Origin: Kocuria sp.
GTDB lineage: Bacteria; Actinomycetota; Actinomycetes; Actinomycetales; Micrococcaceae
Length of the DNA: 64,000 bases
Direction of reading: 5' to 3'
Assembly: GCF_030538595.1 (NCBI RefSeq)
Contig: NZ_JAUNTS010000001.1
Location: 46,190-110,189, forward strand
Below, piece after piece: positions 16,798-25,716 of the stretch. The translations under genes and the position numbers were made by a program. Below the pieces are notes generated by a model. It saw nothing but the letters and a program-made list of their open reading frames with translations, had not been told where the DNA came from and did not search any database. How positions within the stretch are numbered: the stretch's first letter is position 1; every line of letters begins with the position of its first letter.

Positions 16798-17181
16798 GTG
16801 AACACGCCCCGATCCGCCGTCGCTCTCCTCCGTTCCCTGCCACTTGGAACTCGGGTCACCGTGCGCTGGGCGCTTCCTTCCGGTGATGCCTCCGGCAAGC
16901 GCTTCACGGACTCCATCGGCACCATTCTTGGCCCTGACCCAACCCTGGACCCCGACGACGACGCCCGCCATGACTCCCGTCAACCCTCTGCCCATGCGGT
17001 GGAGGGCACTGCTCATTCGGGTGACATGAATACAGACGGCACAGCCGTGGCTGATGCCGGGGATGTTCTGGTGCTGGAAACCCGCCGCGGGCGCGTGGAA
17101 ATCCCCTGGTCCGCCATCCACCTGGCCAAGCCGGTTCCCCCACCGCCACCACGCCGAGCCCCGCGCGCATCCACCGAGTAG
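16798..17181 (+). CDS. Stand-alone SH3-like domain related to the N-terminus of actinobacterial GNAT proteins
   Basis: A 127-residue protein that I assign tentatively. PLGTRVTVRWALP, then a long acidic insert, then VLVLETRRGRVEIPWSAIHLAKPVPPPPPRR resembles the small beta-barrel that precedes the acetyltransferase domain in Rv0428c-like proteins, which is commonly encoded beside fdxC/dapC. Here the acetyltransferase domain is absent and the gene stops right after the Pro/Arg linker. The insert (residues 45-85) is rich in D, H and T and looks unstructured. It starts with GTG on a probable leaderless transcript. It is either a degraded relic or a free-standing adaptor. Confidence 0.6.
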   Translation: MNTPRSAVALLRSLPLGTRVTVRWALPSGDASGKRFTDSIGTILGPDPTLDPDDDARHDSRQPSAHAVEGTAHSGDMNTDGTAVADAGDVLVLETRRGRVEIPWSAIHLAKPVPPPPPRRAPRASTE

Positions 17182-17229
17182 CTGGCGGGCAGCCAACTGG
17201 ATAGCCACCCTGCCGCTCTTGCCTGCCAT

Positions 17230-17284
17230 GAGTGCGTATTTTTGCGGCTCCTGATTGACTCAGCAGCCGCAAGAATGCGCACTC
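17230..17284. repeat. 25-bp-arm inverted repeat, left side of the rhuM patch
   Basis: Arms 17230-17254 (GAGTGCGTATTTTTGCGGCT plus CCTGA) and 17260-17284 pair with one mismatch and two G-U type pairs; the loop is TTGAC. Downstream at 17326-17339 is GTGGTGCCGATCAG. The same hairpin type followed by GTGGCGCCGATCAG occurs at 17824-17930, so this block is repeated in direct orientation around the truncated rhuM. Confidence 0.75.
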
Positions 17285-17333
17285 GCGGATGGTGCCCCCT
17301 CAATCATGAGGACAGCATGAGCAAAGTGGTGCC

Positions 17334-17355
17334 GATCAGTCGCTGATCAGTCGCT
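17334..17355. repeat. Tandem 11-bp repeat at the rhuM truncation point
   Basis: GATCAGTCGCT occurs twice in tandem (17334-17344, 17345-17355). The stop of the rhuM frame (17336-17338) lies inside it and the final codons are read from it, which suggests a recombination junction. Confidence 0.65.
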
Positions 17356-17743
17356 GCTCATTGAGTGAGTAGCCCTGTACCAGGTACTCCTTGAGGCACT
17401 GCGTGGCCCAGATACGAAACTGGGTGGCCACTTTGCTCTTGACTCTGTACCCCACCGAGATGATGAAGTCGAGGTTGTAGTGGAGCACCTGCCGTTTGAC
17501 TTGTCTGCCACCCTCCTGACGAACTTGTAAGAATTCCTTACTAGTTGCCGTTGGATCGAGTTCGCGCTCGTCAAAGATGTTTCGGGCGTGCATGGTCACG
17601 TTCTCGCGGGTGGTTTGAAACAGCTCCGCGATCTGCTTCTGCGTCAGCCAGACAGTCTGATCCTCCAGCTTGACCTCGACCCCCGCTGAACCGTCATCCC
17701 GTTGGTACAGGAGAACTTGCCCCCGCGCTTCTTCCTGCATCAT
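17336..17743 (-). CDS. RhuM-family protein, N-terminal part only
   Basis: A 135-residue product matching the N-terminal domain of RhuM/virulence-protein family members, which are often found in accessory islands. It contains VWLTQKQIAELFQTTRENVTMHARNIF (KilA-N/antirepressor-like helix region; shown here only as a family landmark), then HYNLDFIISVGYRVKSK and ATQFRIWATQCLKEYLVQGY, all hallmark segments. Full-length members are usually more than 300 residues, so about half is missing. It ends SLNEQRLISD within an 11-bp tandem repeat. The ATG at 17743 is reasonable but has only a weak upstream GGCGGGAC. Whether it is functional is unknown; it is flanked by two related hairpins. Confidence 0.75.
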   Translation of the reverse strand: MMQEEARGQVLLYQRDDGSAGVEVKLEDQTVWLTQKQIAELFQTTRENVTMHARNIFDERELDPTATSKEFLQVRQEGGRQVKRQVLHYNLDFIISVGYRVKSKVATQFRIWATQCLKEYLVQGYSLNEQRLISD

Positions 17744-17823
17744 GTCCCGCCTAGTCCCGCCATCAAAAGATCATCAAGTCATTTGAGGCTAGACCAACGT
17801 TGCGCGTCTGCATATGGCAAGCG

Positions 17824-17884
17824 GCCGAGTGCGCAATTCTGAGTCTCCTGGGGCAATCAGGAGACTCAGAATTGCGCATTCGGC
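17824..17884. repeat. 27-bp-arm inverted repeat, right side of the rhuM patch
   Basis: Arms 17824-17850 (GCCGAGTGCGCAATTCTGAG plus TCTCCTG) and 17858-17884 pair with a single G-T mismatch; the loop is GGGCAAT. It is followed by GTGGCGCCGATCAG (17917-17930), matching the word after the hairpin at 17230. It lies upstream of rhuM and downstream of the mshB-like gene, both on the minus strand. Confidence 0.8.
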
Positions 17885-17956
17885 GGGGAAGATGCAGGGA
17901 AGGCATCCTGGGAGCGGTGGCGCCGATCAGCTCAGTTGGAGGCAGGCGCTCGGCAG

Positions 17957-19504
17957 TCAGGCGGTGGTGAACGTGCGGCGGCGCTTGCGCCACCAGCGGC
18001 CCACAATCACTACGGAGAGCAACGTGGCCAGCAAGATGCCGCCGAACCAGGCAAGACCCACCCGTCCGATAGCTGAATCAAAGCCCAGCACAATCAGCGG
18101 AGAGTCCGGCCGCACAAAGGCCAGCGCAAACGCCACCGCGTAGGCCACCACCCCGGGCACGGCGGCAGCCCAGATACGTCGGGTGGTGGAGCCGGCCCAC
18201 ACAGACGCACTCACCACCAGGACCAAGGCCAACACCACACCCCAGGGCAATGCCACACCAGCCATCCGCAAGATATTGCCGTGCACGCCGGTACCCAAAA
18301 GTCCCGCCAGCAGCCCAACAACCACGCCAACAGTCATGCTGACCGGCACAGATGCCTGATCCAGCGGGTCCCTCCCCGTGCGAGCGCCAGCCCCACGGGG
18401 CGGCATTCCCTGACTGTGTGGCATTCCTTCACCGTTTACGACGCCGGACGTCGGGGTGGTCTGGTGACCAGCCTGGTGAGCGCCGCGTACCACATCACCC
18501 CCAACACCAGCATTGCCCCAGTAATCCATGACCGCCGGAAGCTCCAAACCCGCCACCAACCGAAAGGTCTCCACCCCACTGATTTTCTGCGGCACCCCGT
18601 TGGAGAAGGCAAAACTCAACTGGTTGGCATCCGATGGCAAAGTGACCTGCGTGGCGTGGGCCTCCAGTGCCGCGCGCTTGGCGCCAAGATCGGCCGGCGT
18701 GGCTTGGACAACCGCTTGTGGGCGCTGATCTTGGGCCGAGAAATCGCCTTCGATCGCCCAGACCATCGGCACGTTCCAGCCCTGGCCGCCAGCACCCGGG
18801 CTGGACGCCAGTTCCACCGCCTGCATGGTTGCCTGCGCTGTACGGATGTGATCGGGGTGGCCGTAGCCGCCGTCGTCGTCGTAGGTGATGACCGCCAGCG
18901 GACGAATGGTGCGGATGGCTGCGGCAATGTGGGCGGCAGCCTCCTCAACGGGTGCAGCCGTCAGAGCGGCCGGGGAAACGTCCGCCGCACTCACGGCACG
19001 GCCGTCCGTACCCCATGACATCCCCGAGTCCAAGTAACGATCACGCCCGTTGAAAAACCCCACGGAAGCATCAAACGCGGGCTGCTGACCGGCAAAAAAC
19101 TGCCCCGCAACCCCCAAAGCGGCACACGCGGCGTGCAACTCCCCCACGCGGTAGTTGCCCAGCGCCGTGCCGTCATCCGTGCACCCGGGCTGCCCCACCT
19201 CCAGGTGGCGCTGTTCAGTAGGGATGACCTCCCCGCGCTCGCCACGGGTCATGGTCAGCAGCGTCACCTCAGCCCCGGCGCGCGCCAGGTGAGCCATGGA
19301 AGCACCGGTGACCACGGTTTCGTCGTCGGGGTGAGCGTGCACGTAAAGCACCCGCGCCCCCACCGGAGAGGCACCGGCAGGCAGTACGGAACGCAGCGCA
19401 TGCGGCAACACCGCCGCACCCTGTTCGGGGTACGACGGCGTTGCTTCAGTCCCGCGCTCAGGCTCAGGCACGTGCCCGCTGACGGGCCGCCCGCACACGC
19501 TCAT
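17957..19504 (-). CDS. mshB: MshB-like PIG-L deacetylase fused to a four-helix membrane domain
   Basis: A 515-residue two-part protein. Residues about 50-300 are a zinc-dependent PIG-L deacetylase like MshB, which deacetylates GlcNAc-Ins in mycothiol synthesis. The metal motif is HAHPDDE, with YDDDGGYGHPDHI as the second catalytic block. Residues about 330-395 are a Gly/Ser/Pro linker. The C-terminal 130 residues carry four hydrophobic helices (first: TVGVVVGLLAGLLGTGVHG) ending KRRRTFTTA, resembling the small DUF6113-type membrane protein normally encoded separately beside mshB. The annotated ATG 19504 overlaps typA by 41 bases; GTG 19471 is an alternative. Substrate assignment is by family; the fusion is directly visible as one uninterrupted frame. 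Confidence 0.82.
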   Translation of the reverse strand: MSVCGRPVSGHVPEPERGTEATPSYPEQGAAVLPHALRSVLPAGASPVGARVLYVHAHPDDETVVTGASMAHLARAGAEVTLLTMTRGERGEVIPTEQRHLEVGQPGCTDDGTALGNYRVGELHAACAALGVAGQFFAGQQPAFDASVGFFNGRDRYLDSGMSWGTDGRAVSAADVSPAALTAAPVEEAAAHIAAAIRTIRPLAVITYDDDGGYGHPDHIRTAQATMQAVELASSPGAGGQGWNVPMVWAIEGDFSAQDQRPQAVVQATPADLGAKRAALEAHATQVTLPSDANQLSFAFSNGVPQKISGVETFRLVAGLELPAVMDYWGNAGVGGDVVRGAHQAGHQTTPTSGVVNGEGMPHSQGMPPRGAGARTGRDPLDQASVPVSMTVGVVVGLLAGLLGTGVHGNILRMAGVALPWGVVLALVLVVSASVWAGSTTRRIWAAAVPGVVAYAVAFALAFVRPDSPLIVLGFDSAIGRVGLAWFGGILLATLLSVVIVGRWWRKRRRTFTTA

Positions 19505-21365
19505 TGACGTCCAGAATGACCTTGCGGATGCGGATGGCCTCCGGGGTGACCTCCACGCATTCGTCCTCGCGGGCGAACTCCAAGGACTCCTCCAGGGTGA
19601 GGATCTTGGGCGGGGTCAGGTTCTCAAAGTTGTCCGCAGTGGAGGAGCGCATGTTGGTGAGCTTCTTCTCCTTGGTGATGTTCACGTCCATGTCATCGGC
19701 ACGGGCGTTCTCACCCACGATCATGCCTTCGTAAACCTCTTGGGTGGGCTTCACAAAGATGGTGCCGCGTTCCTGGAGGTTGATCATGGCAAACGGGGTA
19801 GCCACACCGGCACGGTCTGCCACCAGGGAGCCGTTGGTGCGGTACTCGATCTCTCCGGCCCAGGGCTCGTAGCCGTCTGAGTAGGAGGATGCGATGCCTG
19901 CGCCGCGGGTTTCGGTCAGGAACCGGGTACGGAAACCGATCAGACCGCGGGAGGGGACCTTGAACTCCATGCGCACCCAGCCGGTGCCGTGGTTGGTCAT
20001 GCCCTCCATGCGGCCCTTGCGGGCTGCCATGAGCTGCGTGATGGCACCCAGGAACTCCTCCGGGGTGTCAATGGTCATGTGCTCCATGGGCTCATGGACC
20101 TTGCCATCCACGTCCTTGGTCACCACCTGGGGCTTACCAGCGGTGATCTCAAAGCCTTCGCGGCGCATCTGCTCCACCAGGATGGCCAGCGCCAACTCAC
20201 CACGGCCCTGGACCTCCCAGGCATCCGGGCGCTGGGTGGGCAGCACCCGCAGGGAGACGTTGCCGATCAGTTCCTTGTCCAGGCGGTCCTTGACCTGACG
20301 GGCCGTGACCTTGGCGCCCTTGACCCGACCGGCCAGCGGGGAGGTGTTGATGCCGATGGTCATGGAGATTGCGGGATCATCCACGTGGATCAGGGGCAGC
20401 GGGGCCGGGTTCTCCGGATCGGTCAGGGTCTCACCAATGGTGATGTCCTCAATACCGGCAACAGCCACGATCTCACCGGGGCCTGCCGACTCAGCCGGCT
20501 CGCGCTCCAAGCCCTTGGTGGCCAGCAGCTCGGAGATGCGCACGTTCTTCAATTCACCGTTGGAACGCGCCCAGGCCACGGTCTGGCCCTTCTTCAAGGT
20601 GCCGTTGAAGATGCGCAGCAGAGCCAGACGGCCCAGGAACGGGGAGGCGTCCAGGTTGGTCACGTGGGCCTGGAGCACGCCTTCGTCGTCGTAGGACGGG
20701 GCCGGGATGTGCTCAATGATGGTCTTGAACAGCGGCTCCAGGTCCGGGTTCTCCGGCAGGTTGCCGTCACCCGGGTTCTCCGTGGAGGCGCGCCCGGCCT
20801 TGCCGGAGGCGTAGACCACGGGGACGTCCAGAACGGCGTCCAGGTCCAGGTCCGGGTTGTCCTCGGCAATGTCCGATGCCAGGCCCAGCAGCAGGTCCAT
20901 GGACTCGCCCACCACCGCTTCAGAGCGGGCATCCGGGCGGTCGATCTTGTTGACCACCAGGATCACGGGCAGCTTGGCTTCCAAAGCCTTGCGCAGCACA
21001 AAACGGGTTTGCGGCAGTGGGCCTTCAGAGGCATCCACCAGCAGCACCACGCCATCCACCATGGACAGACCGCGCTCCACCTCACCGCCAAAATCGGCGT
21101 GGCCTGGGGTGTCGATCACGTTGATGGTGATCTTCTCCCCGTTGGCGGAGGGGCCGTCATAGAACACCGTGGTGTTCTTGGCCAGGATGGTGATGCCCTT
21201 TTCCTTCTCCAGATCCCCGGAGTCCATGACGCGTTCTTCGACTTCCCCGTGGTCGGAGAAGGCGTGGGTCTGCTGAAGCATGGCATCCACAATGGTGGTC
21301 TTGCCGTGGTCCACATGGGCCACGATCGCCACGTTGCGGAGGTCGGATCGCTGGACAGTGCTCAT
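19464..21365 (-). CDS. typA: Ribosome-associated GTPase TypA/BipA
   Basis: A translation-factor GTPase of the EF-G-like BipA family that binds the 70S ribosome and supports growth at low temperature or stress. The 633-residue product has G1 AHVDHGKTT (residues 16-24), the G2 region with [11 protein letters not shown]3 [13 protein letters not shown]4 NKIDRPDAR and a C-terminal BipA-specific domain ([18 protein letters not shown]). It is full length. Its end overlaps the deacetylase start, so the two are probably co-transcribed. Upstream there is no strong Shine-Dalgarno (GAGAGACC only), but two TGCGAGATCAA copies spaced 15 bases apart lie at 21386-21411. Confidence 0.96.
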   Translation of the reverse strand: MSTVQRSDLRNVAIVAHVDHGKTTIVDAMLQQTHAFSDHGEVEERVMDSGDLEKEKGITILAKNTTVFYDGPSANGEKITINVIDTPGHADFGGEVERGLSMVDGVVLLVDASEGPLPQTRFVLRKALEAKLPVILVVNKIDRPDARSEAVVGESMDLLLGLASDIAEDNPDLDLDAVLDVPVVYASGKAGRASTENPGDGNLPENPDLEPLFKTIIEHIPAPSYDDEGVLQAHVTNLDASPFLGRLALLRIFNGTLKKGQTVAWARSNGELKNVRISELLATKGLEREPAESAGPGEIVAVAGIEDITIGETLTDPENPAPLPLIHVDDPAISMTIGINTSPLAGRVKGAKVTARQVKDRLDKELIGNVSLRVLPTQRPDAWEVQGRGELALAILVEQMRREGFEITAGKPQVVTKDVDGKVHEPMEHMTIDTPEEFLGAITQLMAARKGRMEGMTNHGTGWVRMEFKVPSRGLIGFRTRFLTETRGAGIASSYSDGYEPWAGEIEYRTNGSLVADRAGVATPFAMINLQERGTIFVKPTQEVYEGMIVGENARADDMDVNITKEKKLTNMRSSTADNFENLTPPKILTLEESLEFAREDECVEVTPEAIRIRKVILDVNERVRAARQRARA

Positions 21366-21385
21366 ACGCGTATGGGGTCTCTCTG

Positions 21386-21411
21386 TGCGAGATCAAGGAG
21401 TGCGAGATCAA
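21386..21411. repeat. Direct repeat upstream of typA
   Basis: TGCGAGATCAA occurs at 21386-21396 and 21401-21411, a 15-base period, 20-45 bases before the typA start. This may be a regulatory site or a chance duplication in the leader. Confidence 0.4.
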
Positions 21412-21537
21412 AAACGGGGTTGGCCGGACAGCCTGCGGAAGTCTACCCGCACATGACCCCTACGGACCGGGAATGTGAGAGGGAGTACGGTGGGTCACAG
21501 CGGCCGCCCGGCCACTTCCCGTCCGATCCAGGTGCGC

Positions 21538-22296
21538 ATGCTCTCCGATCTCTCCACCACAGCCCTGCTCCTGGCAGCCGCCTCCATCCTGGTGGGCTCC
21601 ACCCTGCAGCGACTCTCCGGAACGGGTGTGGGGCTGGTGGTCACCCCGGTGTTGTCACTGTTGCTGGGACCGCTCACCGGTGTACTGATGACCAATGCGA
21701 CGACGACCGTCTCCGGTTTCACCATCATGCTGTCCGTTCGCAAGCGGGTGCAGTGGCGAAAGGCGGCGATCATCATTGCCCTGGCCTTACCCGGTGCGGT
21801 GGTGGGGGCATTCCTGGTGCTCCTGATCCCGCCCGCTTGGTTGCAGATCATCATTGGTTCCCTGGTGCTGCTGGCCCTGATCCTGACGGTCAGCACCCCG
21901 CGCCTGCCGCGCAGTGGAGATCGTGTCACGCTGCCGTTGGCCGGTTTTGTTGGCGGCATCTTGAACACCACGGCCGGGGTGGCCGCTCCCGCCATGGTCA
22001 TTGCTGCGCGGCTGACCCGGTGGGACCAGCGGGCCTTTGGGGCCACCCTGCAACCGATCTTCATGGCCATGGGCCTGTTTTCCGTGCTGACCAAGACCGT
22101 CATGGGTGCCAGCGTGATCCAGTTGCCGCCGTGGTGGGTGTTGCCGGTCGTCGTCGCCCTGGTTTTGGGTGGGGTTGGGTTGGGGACCATGTTGGAAGCG
22201 CATGTTTCCCCGGTGAAAGCGCGCACACTGGCGCTGATCATTGCCGGCGCCGGTGGTGTGGCCGCCGTGGTCAAGGGCGTGACTTCTCTGCTGTGA
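21538..22296 (+). CDS. TSUP (TauE/SafE) family membrane exporter
   Basis: A polytopic membrane protein of the TauE/SafE sulfite exporter family, about 252 residues with seven or eight hydrophobic segments. The two internal repeats characteristic of the family are visible: SGTGVGLVVTPVLSLLLGPLTGV near the start and GFVGGILNTTAGVAAPAMVI in the second half, each a re-entrant Gly-rich helix. The substrate is unknown; sulfite, sulfoacetate or other organosulfur anions are typical. I prefer ATG 21538 (MLSDLSTTALL), which places the first helix at the normal distance; an in-frame GTG at 21475 would add 21 residues. Ribosome binding site is weak (CCAGG). It stands alone between typA (divergent) and the MacB-like operon. 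Confidence 0.8.
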   Translation: MLSDLSTTALLLAAASILVGSTLQRLSGTGVGLVVTPVLSLLLGPLTGVLMTNATTTVSGFTIMLSVRKRVQWRKAAIIIALALPGAVVGAFLVLLIPPAWLQIIIGSLVLLALILTVSTPRLPRSGDRVTLPLAGFVGGILNTTAGVAAPAMVIAARLTRWDQRAFGATLQPIFMAMGLFSVLTKTVMGASVIQLPPWWVLPVVVALVLGGVGLGTMLEAHVSPVKARTLALIIAGAGGVAAVVKGVTSLL

Positions 22297-22423
22297 GGTG
22301 CTGACCACCCGCAATCACCATGCCGGCCGTATGCAACGTCATACCCCGGGATGACTCCGCGACCTGCCCAAATGGGCCTGTCGATTGATGCCCCAGGCCC
22401 CTTGAAGGAGCAAGCTTAGGGGT

Positions 22424-23443
22424 ATGTCGCACCCACACCCTGCCCCAGCCTCCGCAAACACCAACCAGCCACCCGTCTCTGTGCCGTGGTCACATCAGAA
22501 TCCCTCCGGCCAAGCCCCGCTCAACCCGAACCAGGGCAGCATGGCCGATGCCGCAGTGGTGGCCCAACATGTCTCCCGCACTTACGGCTCCGGTGACCTG
22601 TCCGTCACCGCGCTGCGGGATGTTTCCCTCAGCATTCAACGCGGTACCTTCACCGCCGTGGTGGGGCCATCCGGCTCCGGCAAGTCCACGCTGGTGCATT
22701 GCCTGGCTGGACTGGACTCCCCGGATCAGCGCCCGGAGACGGTCATCCAGGTGGGTGGCCAGGACATCACCCGGATGAACGACCGCACCTTGACCGAGTT
22801 CCGGCGCGAGCACGTGGGGTTCGTGTTTCAAGCCTTCAACCTGGTGCCGGTGCTCACTGCCCAACAGAACATTGAGCTGCCCCTGACCTTGGCCGGAAAA
22901 AAGTTGGATTCCCAGCGGTTGGGTGTGGTGGCGGAAGCCTTGGGGATCACCGACCGCTTGGATCACCGCCCGGATGAACTCTCCGGTGGTCAGCAGCAGC
23001 GCGTGGCCATTGCCCGTGCCCTGATCTGCGATCCAGACGTGATCATTGCTGATGAACCCACCGGCGCACTGGACACGGAAACCACCGCGCAGGTTTTGAG
23101 CCTCCTGGCGGATTCCGTGCACCAGCAGGGCCATACCGTGGTGGTGGTCACTCATGATTCCCGCGTGGCAGATTATGCCGACCGCATCATTCGGGTGCAG
23201 GACGGCCGCATTGTCTCTGACGAACTCCGCAGCCAGGCCACGGACAGCACCCCCTCTACGACGACGACCCTCACCTCCGGTTCCGAACCCTCACAAGCCG
23301 TGGCGCAGTCACCCGGTGAGTCAGCGCCGGCTCGACAGGATCAGCAACCACATACTCCCGGGCAGGGCAACCGACTGGGGACCGCCCAGCCGTCCATCGC
23401 TTCCCTGGCGGATGAAATCCGGCAGCGCGGCGGTGAGCTCTGA
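22424..23443 (+). CDS. MacB/LolD-type ABC transporter ATPase with disordered tail
   Basis: The 339-residue ATPase of an exporter-type (type VII, MacB-like) ABC system. About 45 Pro/Asn/Gln-rich residues precede the domain. Walker A is GPSGSGKST, the Q-loop is VFQAFNLVP, the signature is [15 protein letters not shown], Walker B is VIIADEPTGALD and the switch is VVTHDSRVADYADR. After the domain an unusual 75-residue tail rich in S, T, Q and P ends in SLADEIRQRGGEL. It opens a four-gene operon: the stop overlaps the permease ATG by one base (TGATG), and a sensor kinase and response regulator follow. AAGGAG lies 13 bases before the ATG. Such cassettes usually handle antimicrobial peptides or envelope stress. 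Confidence 0.88.
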   Translation: MSHPHPAPASANTNQPPVSVPWSHQNPSGQAPLNPNQGSMADAAVVAQHVSRTYGSGDLSVTALRDVSLSIQRGTFTAVVGPSGSGKSTLVHCLAGLDSPDQRPETVIQVGGQDITRMNDRTLTEFRREHVGFVFQAFNLVPVLTAQQNIELPLTLAGKKLDSQRLGVVAEALGITDRLDHRPDELSGGQQQRVAIARALICDPDVIIADEPTGALDTETTAQVLSLLADSVHQQGHTVVVVTHDSRVADYADRIIRVQDGRIVSDELRSQATDSTPSTTTTLTSGSEPSQAVAQSPGESAPARQDQQPHTPGQGNRLGTAQPSIASLADEIRQRGGEL

Positions 23444-25713
23444 TGCGCCGCATTGTGCTGAATCGCCTGCGCTTGCAGTGGGCCCGTTACGTTTTGATCG
23501 GCCTGTGTGTTGCGGTCTCCGCGGCATTTGCCACCGCCTCTATGATGCTGAACTCCACCCTCAATGCCTCTCTGGTGGGCACCCTGGCCGAAGGCACCAA
23601 GAATGCCGATCTGGTGATCGCACCGCAGACCGACCCGGCAGCTTTTGACAACGGACAGGACTACCTGACGATCCCGGATGCGCAATCCCTGACCGATGTG
23701 GACGGAGTTGCCAGCGTGTGGGCGCCTCCCTACACGACCGTTGAGGTTCCAGGCCAACCTCAGCGCGAGTCCATGCTGGGGTTGGCCACTGCGCCATCGG
23801 ACGCCCAAGTCTTTCCGTGGGACTTGACTGCGGGTGAGTTCCCCCGGGAAGACGGCCAAATACTGCTCAGCTCCGCGCGTGCCGATGCCATGGGTGTTGA
23901 ACTGGGAGACACCTTCACGGTGCAGCCTGTCGATTACTACCAAGAGCTGCCCACGCCCACGGATGCCGCCGGGAACATGGCTGAGGATTTGGAGAGTGAC
24001 CTGGGACAGCCCATCCAGCTGGACCCCGCTGAACTGACGGTGACAGGCATTGCCGATGTCCCGGAAATGAGTTCCTACATCCAAGGCTGGATCACCGAAT
24101 CACAGTTCACCCAGTTCTTTCCCCTCCCCCAAGACCAGCTGGGTGTGGGTTCAGAAACCCAAATTCGGCTCAGTGATGGTGCCGACTTGGAGACCGTTCG
24201 CGCCGAACTAACAGACCGGATGAGTGAGCTCAACGTTGCGGCGGAGGTTCTGACACCCCAGGAACAGTCGGACCGGATGATGGAGCAGATCTCCGGGGAA
24301 TCCAACGTGATGCTTGCCTTCCTGATGGCATTTGCCTTACTGGCTGCCATAGTGGCGTTCCTGGTGATCACCACCACCTTTGGGGTCCTCACGGCACAAC
24401 GTGCACGGGAGCTGGCTCTCCTGCGATGCCTGGGAGCCACGGGGACCCAACTGCGCCGCTCCGTCCTGCTGGAGGCCCTGGTGATCGGACTGGTTTCCTC
24501 CGCACTGGGTATTGCCGCCATCATCGGTGTGGGCTTTGCGCTGGGCACAATCCTTCCCCAGTGGGTGATTGTGGCCGTGACAGTTCGGGACATTGTGGTG
24601 GGCTTGGCCTTGGGTGTTGTGGTCACCCTGCTGGCGTCCTTTGGTCCGGCACGCAGAGCCATGCAGGCGTCGCCTCTGGACGGCATGCGTGGGTCGCGCG
24701 CCAGCGACCGCCTGCCCAAGGTGCGTACCGCTGTGGGTGTTCTCCTACTACTGGGCGGTGCCGGAGTCTTGACCTGGGCGGCCATTGAACAAGACCGCCC
24801 GGTGGAAGGCATTGTGTCTGGCGCAGCCACGGGACTGGGTCTGGTTCTGACCTCCCGCCTTTGGATGCCACCATTGGTGCGTTTGTTGGGCAACCTCCTG
24901 CCCGGCCGAACCCCCTCCACCCTGGCTGCCGCCAATGCGGCCCGGCATCCGGCCAGAACCACCACCACCGCCACCGCCCTGCTGATCGGTATAACCCTGG
25001 TGGCCACGGTGCTGACCGGGCACGCCGTGGCCCAACGCTCCATCTTGACTCACCTGGATGAGCGCAATCCCGTTGATGTCACCATCGCGCACACCGTGGA
25101 CGATCAAACCCTGGAGACCATTGCCCTGACTCCCAACGTGGAAAACGTGGAGACGGGCGACAATCAAACCCGCGTGAATCTGAGGCAGGGCATCGGAAGC
25201 CGGGATGCGGCGTCGTCGGTCTCTGCCATTGCAAATGCCACGGACACGGATCAGTGGGAAATCGGCAGTGTGGCCATGGAGAAAGCCATGTATGTGGACA
25301 TCCTGAACATCATGCTGGGGGTGGCGCTGGGGCTGCTGGGCGCATCCGTCCTGGTCTCTGTGTTGGGCATTGCCTCCACCATGTCCCTGTCCGTGCTGGA
25401 GCGCACCAGAGAGAACTCCCTGTTGCGCGCGCTGGGGCTGTCCCGAAGGCAGCTGGGCGCCACTATTCGGCGGGAGGCTCTGCTGATCGCGGCTGCGGCC
25501 TGCCTGGCCGGTGTGGCTGCCGGTTGGCTCATGGGTACCGCGGTGGTGCGGGCCATGGTCACGGATTCCATTCCAGTGCTGCTGACGGTGCCCTGGGTGG
25601 GGTTCATTGCGGTGGTGATCGGCGGGTGGCTCACGGCCATGGTGGCCGCAGCGCTTCCCACTCGCCGCGCCACACGGGTCTCTCCCGTGGAGGGACTGGC
25701 CGCCGTTGAGTGA
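23443..25713 (+). CDS. FtsX-like/MacB-type ABC permease
   Basis: The 756-residue permease of the MacB-like system. An N-terminal helix (about residues 17-38) is followed by a large extracytoplasmic domain (about 40-280). Three membrane helices come next, including VMLAFLMAFALLAAIVAFLVI and a segment ending RELALLRCLGATGTQL, the conserved cytosolic coupling motif of FtsX domains. A second FtsX domain near residues 630-750 repeats the motif as RENSLLRALGLSRRQL. This two-domain layout matches actinobacterial lipoprotein/peptide exporters rather than cell-division FtsX. It is co-transcribed with the ATPase (one-base overlap) and the kinase three bases downstream. Confidence 0.9.
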   Translation: MRRIVLNRLRLQWARYVLIGLCVAVSAAFATASMMLNSTLNASLVGTLAEGTKNADLVIAPQTDPAAFDNGQDYLTIPDAQSLTDVDGVASVWAPPYTTVEVPGQPQRESMLGLATAPSDAQVFPWDLTAGEFPREDGQILLSSARADAMGVELGDTFTVQPVDYYQELPTPTDAAGNMAEDLESDLGQPIQLDPAELTVTGIADVPEMSSYIQGWITESQFTQFFPLPQDQLGVGSETQIRLSDGADLETVRAELTDRMSELNVAAEVLTPQEQSDRMMEQISGESNVMLAFLMAFALLAAIVAFLVITTTFGVLTAQRARELALLRCLGATGTQLRRSVLLEALVIGLVSSALGIAAIIGVGFALGTILPQWVIVAVTVRDIVVGLALGVVVTLLASFGPARRAMQASPLDGMRGSRASDRLPKVRTAVGVLLLLGGAGVLTWAAIEQDRPVEGIVSGAATGLGLVLTSRLWMPPLVRLLGNLLPGRTPSTLAAANAARHPARTTTTATALLIGITLVATVLTGHAVAQRSILTHLDERNPVDVTIAHTVDDQTLETIALTPNVENVETGDNQTRVNLRQGIGSRDAASSVSAIANATDTDQWEIGSVAMEKAMYVDILNIMLGVALGLLGASVLVSVLGIASTMSLSVLERTRENSLLRALGLSRRQLGATIRREALLIAAAACLAGVAAGWLMGTAVVRAMVTDSIPVLLTVPWVGFIAVVIGGWLTAMVAAALPTRRATRVSPVEGLAAVE

Positions 25714-25716
25714 GTC

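Noticed and set aside
19989..22304. A 771-codon open frame on the plus strand opposite typA
   Set aside because: typA is full length with all GTPase motifs on the minus strand. The opposite frame is a high-GC shadow with no recognisable domain and histidine/glycine-rich composition.
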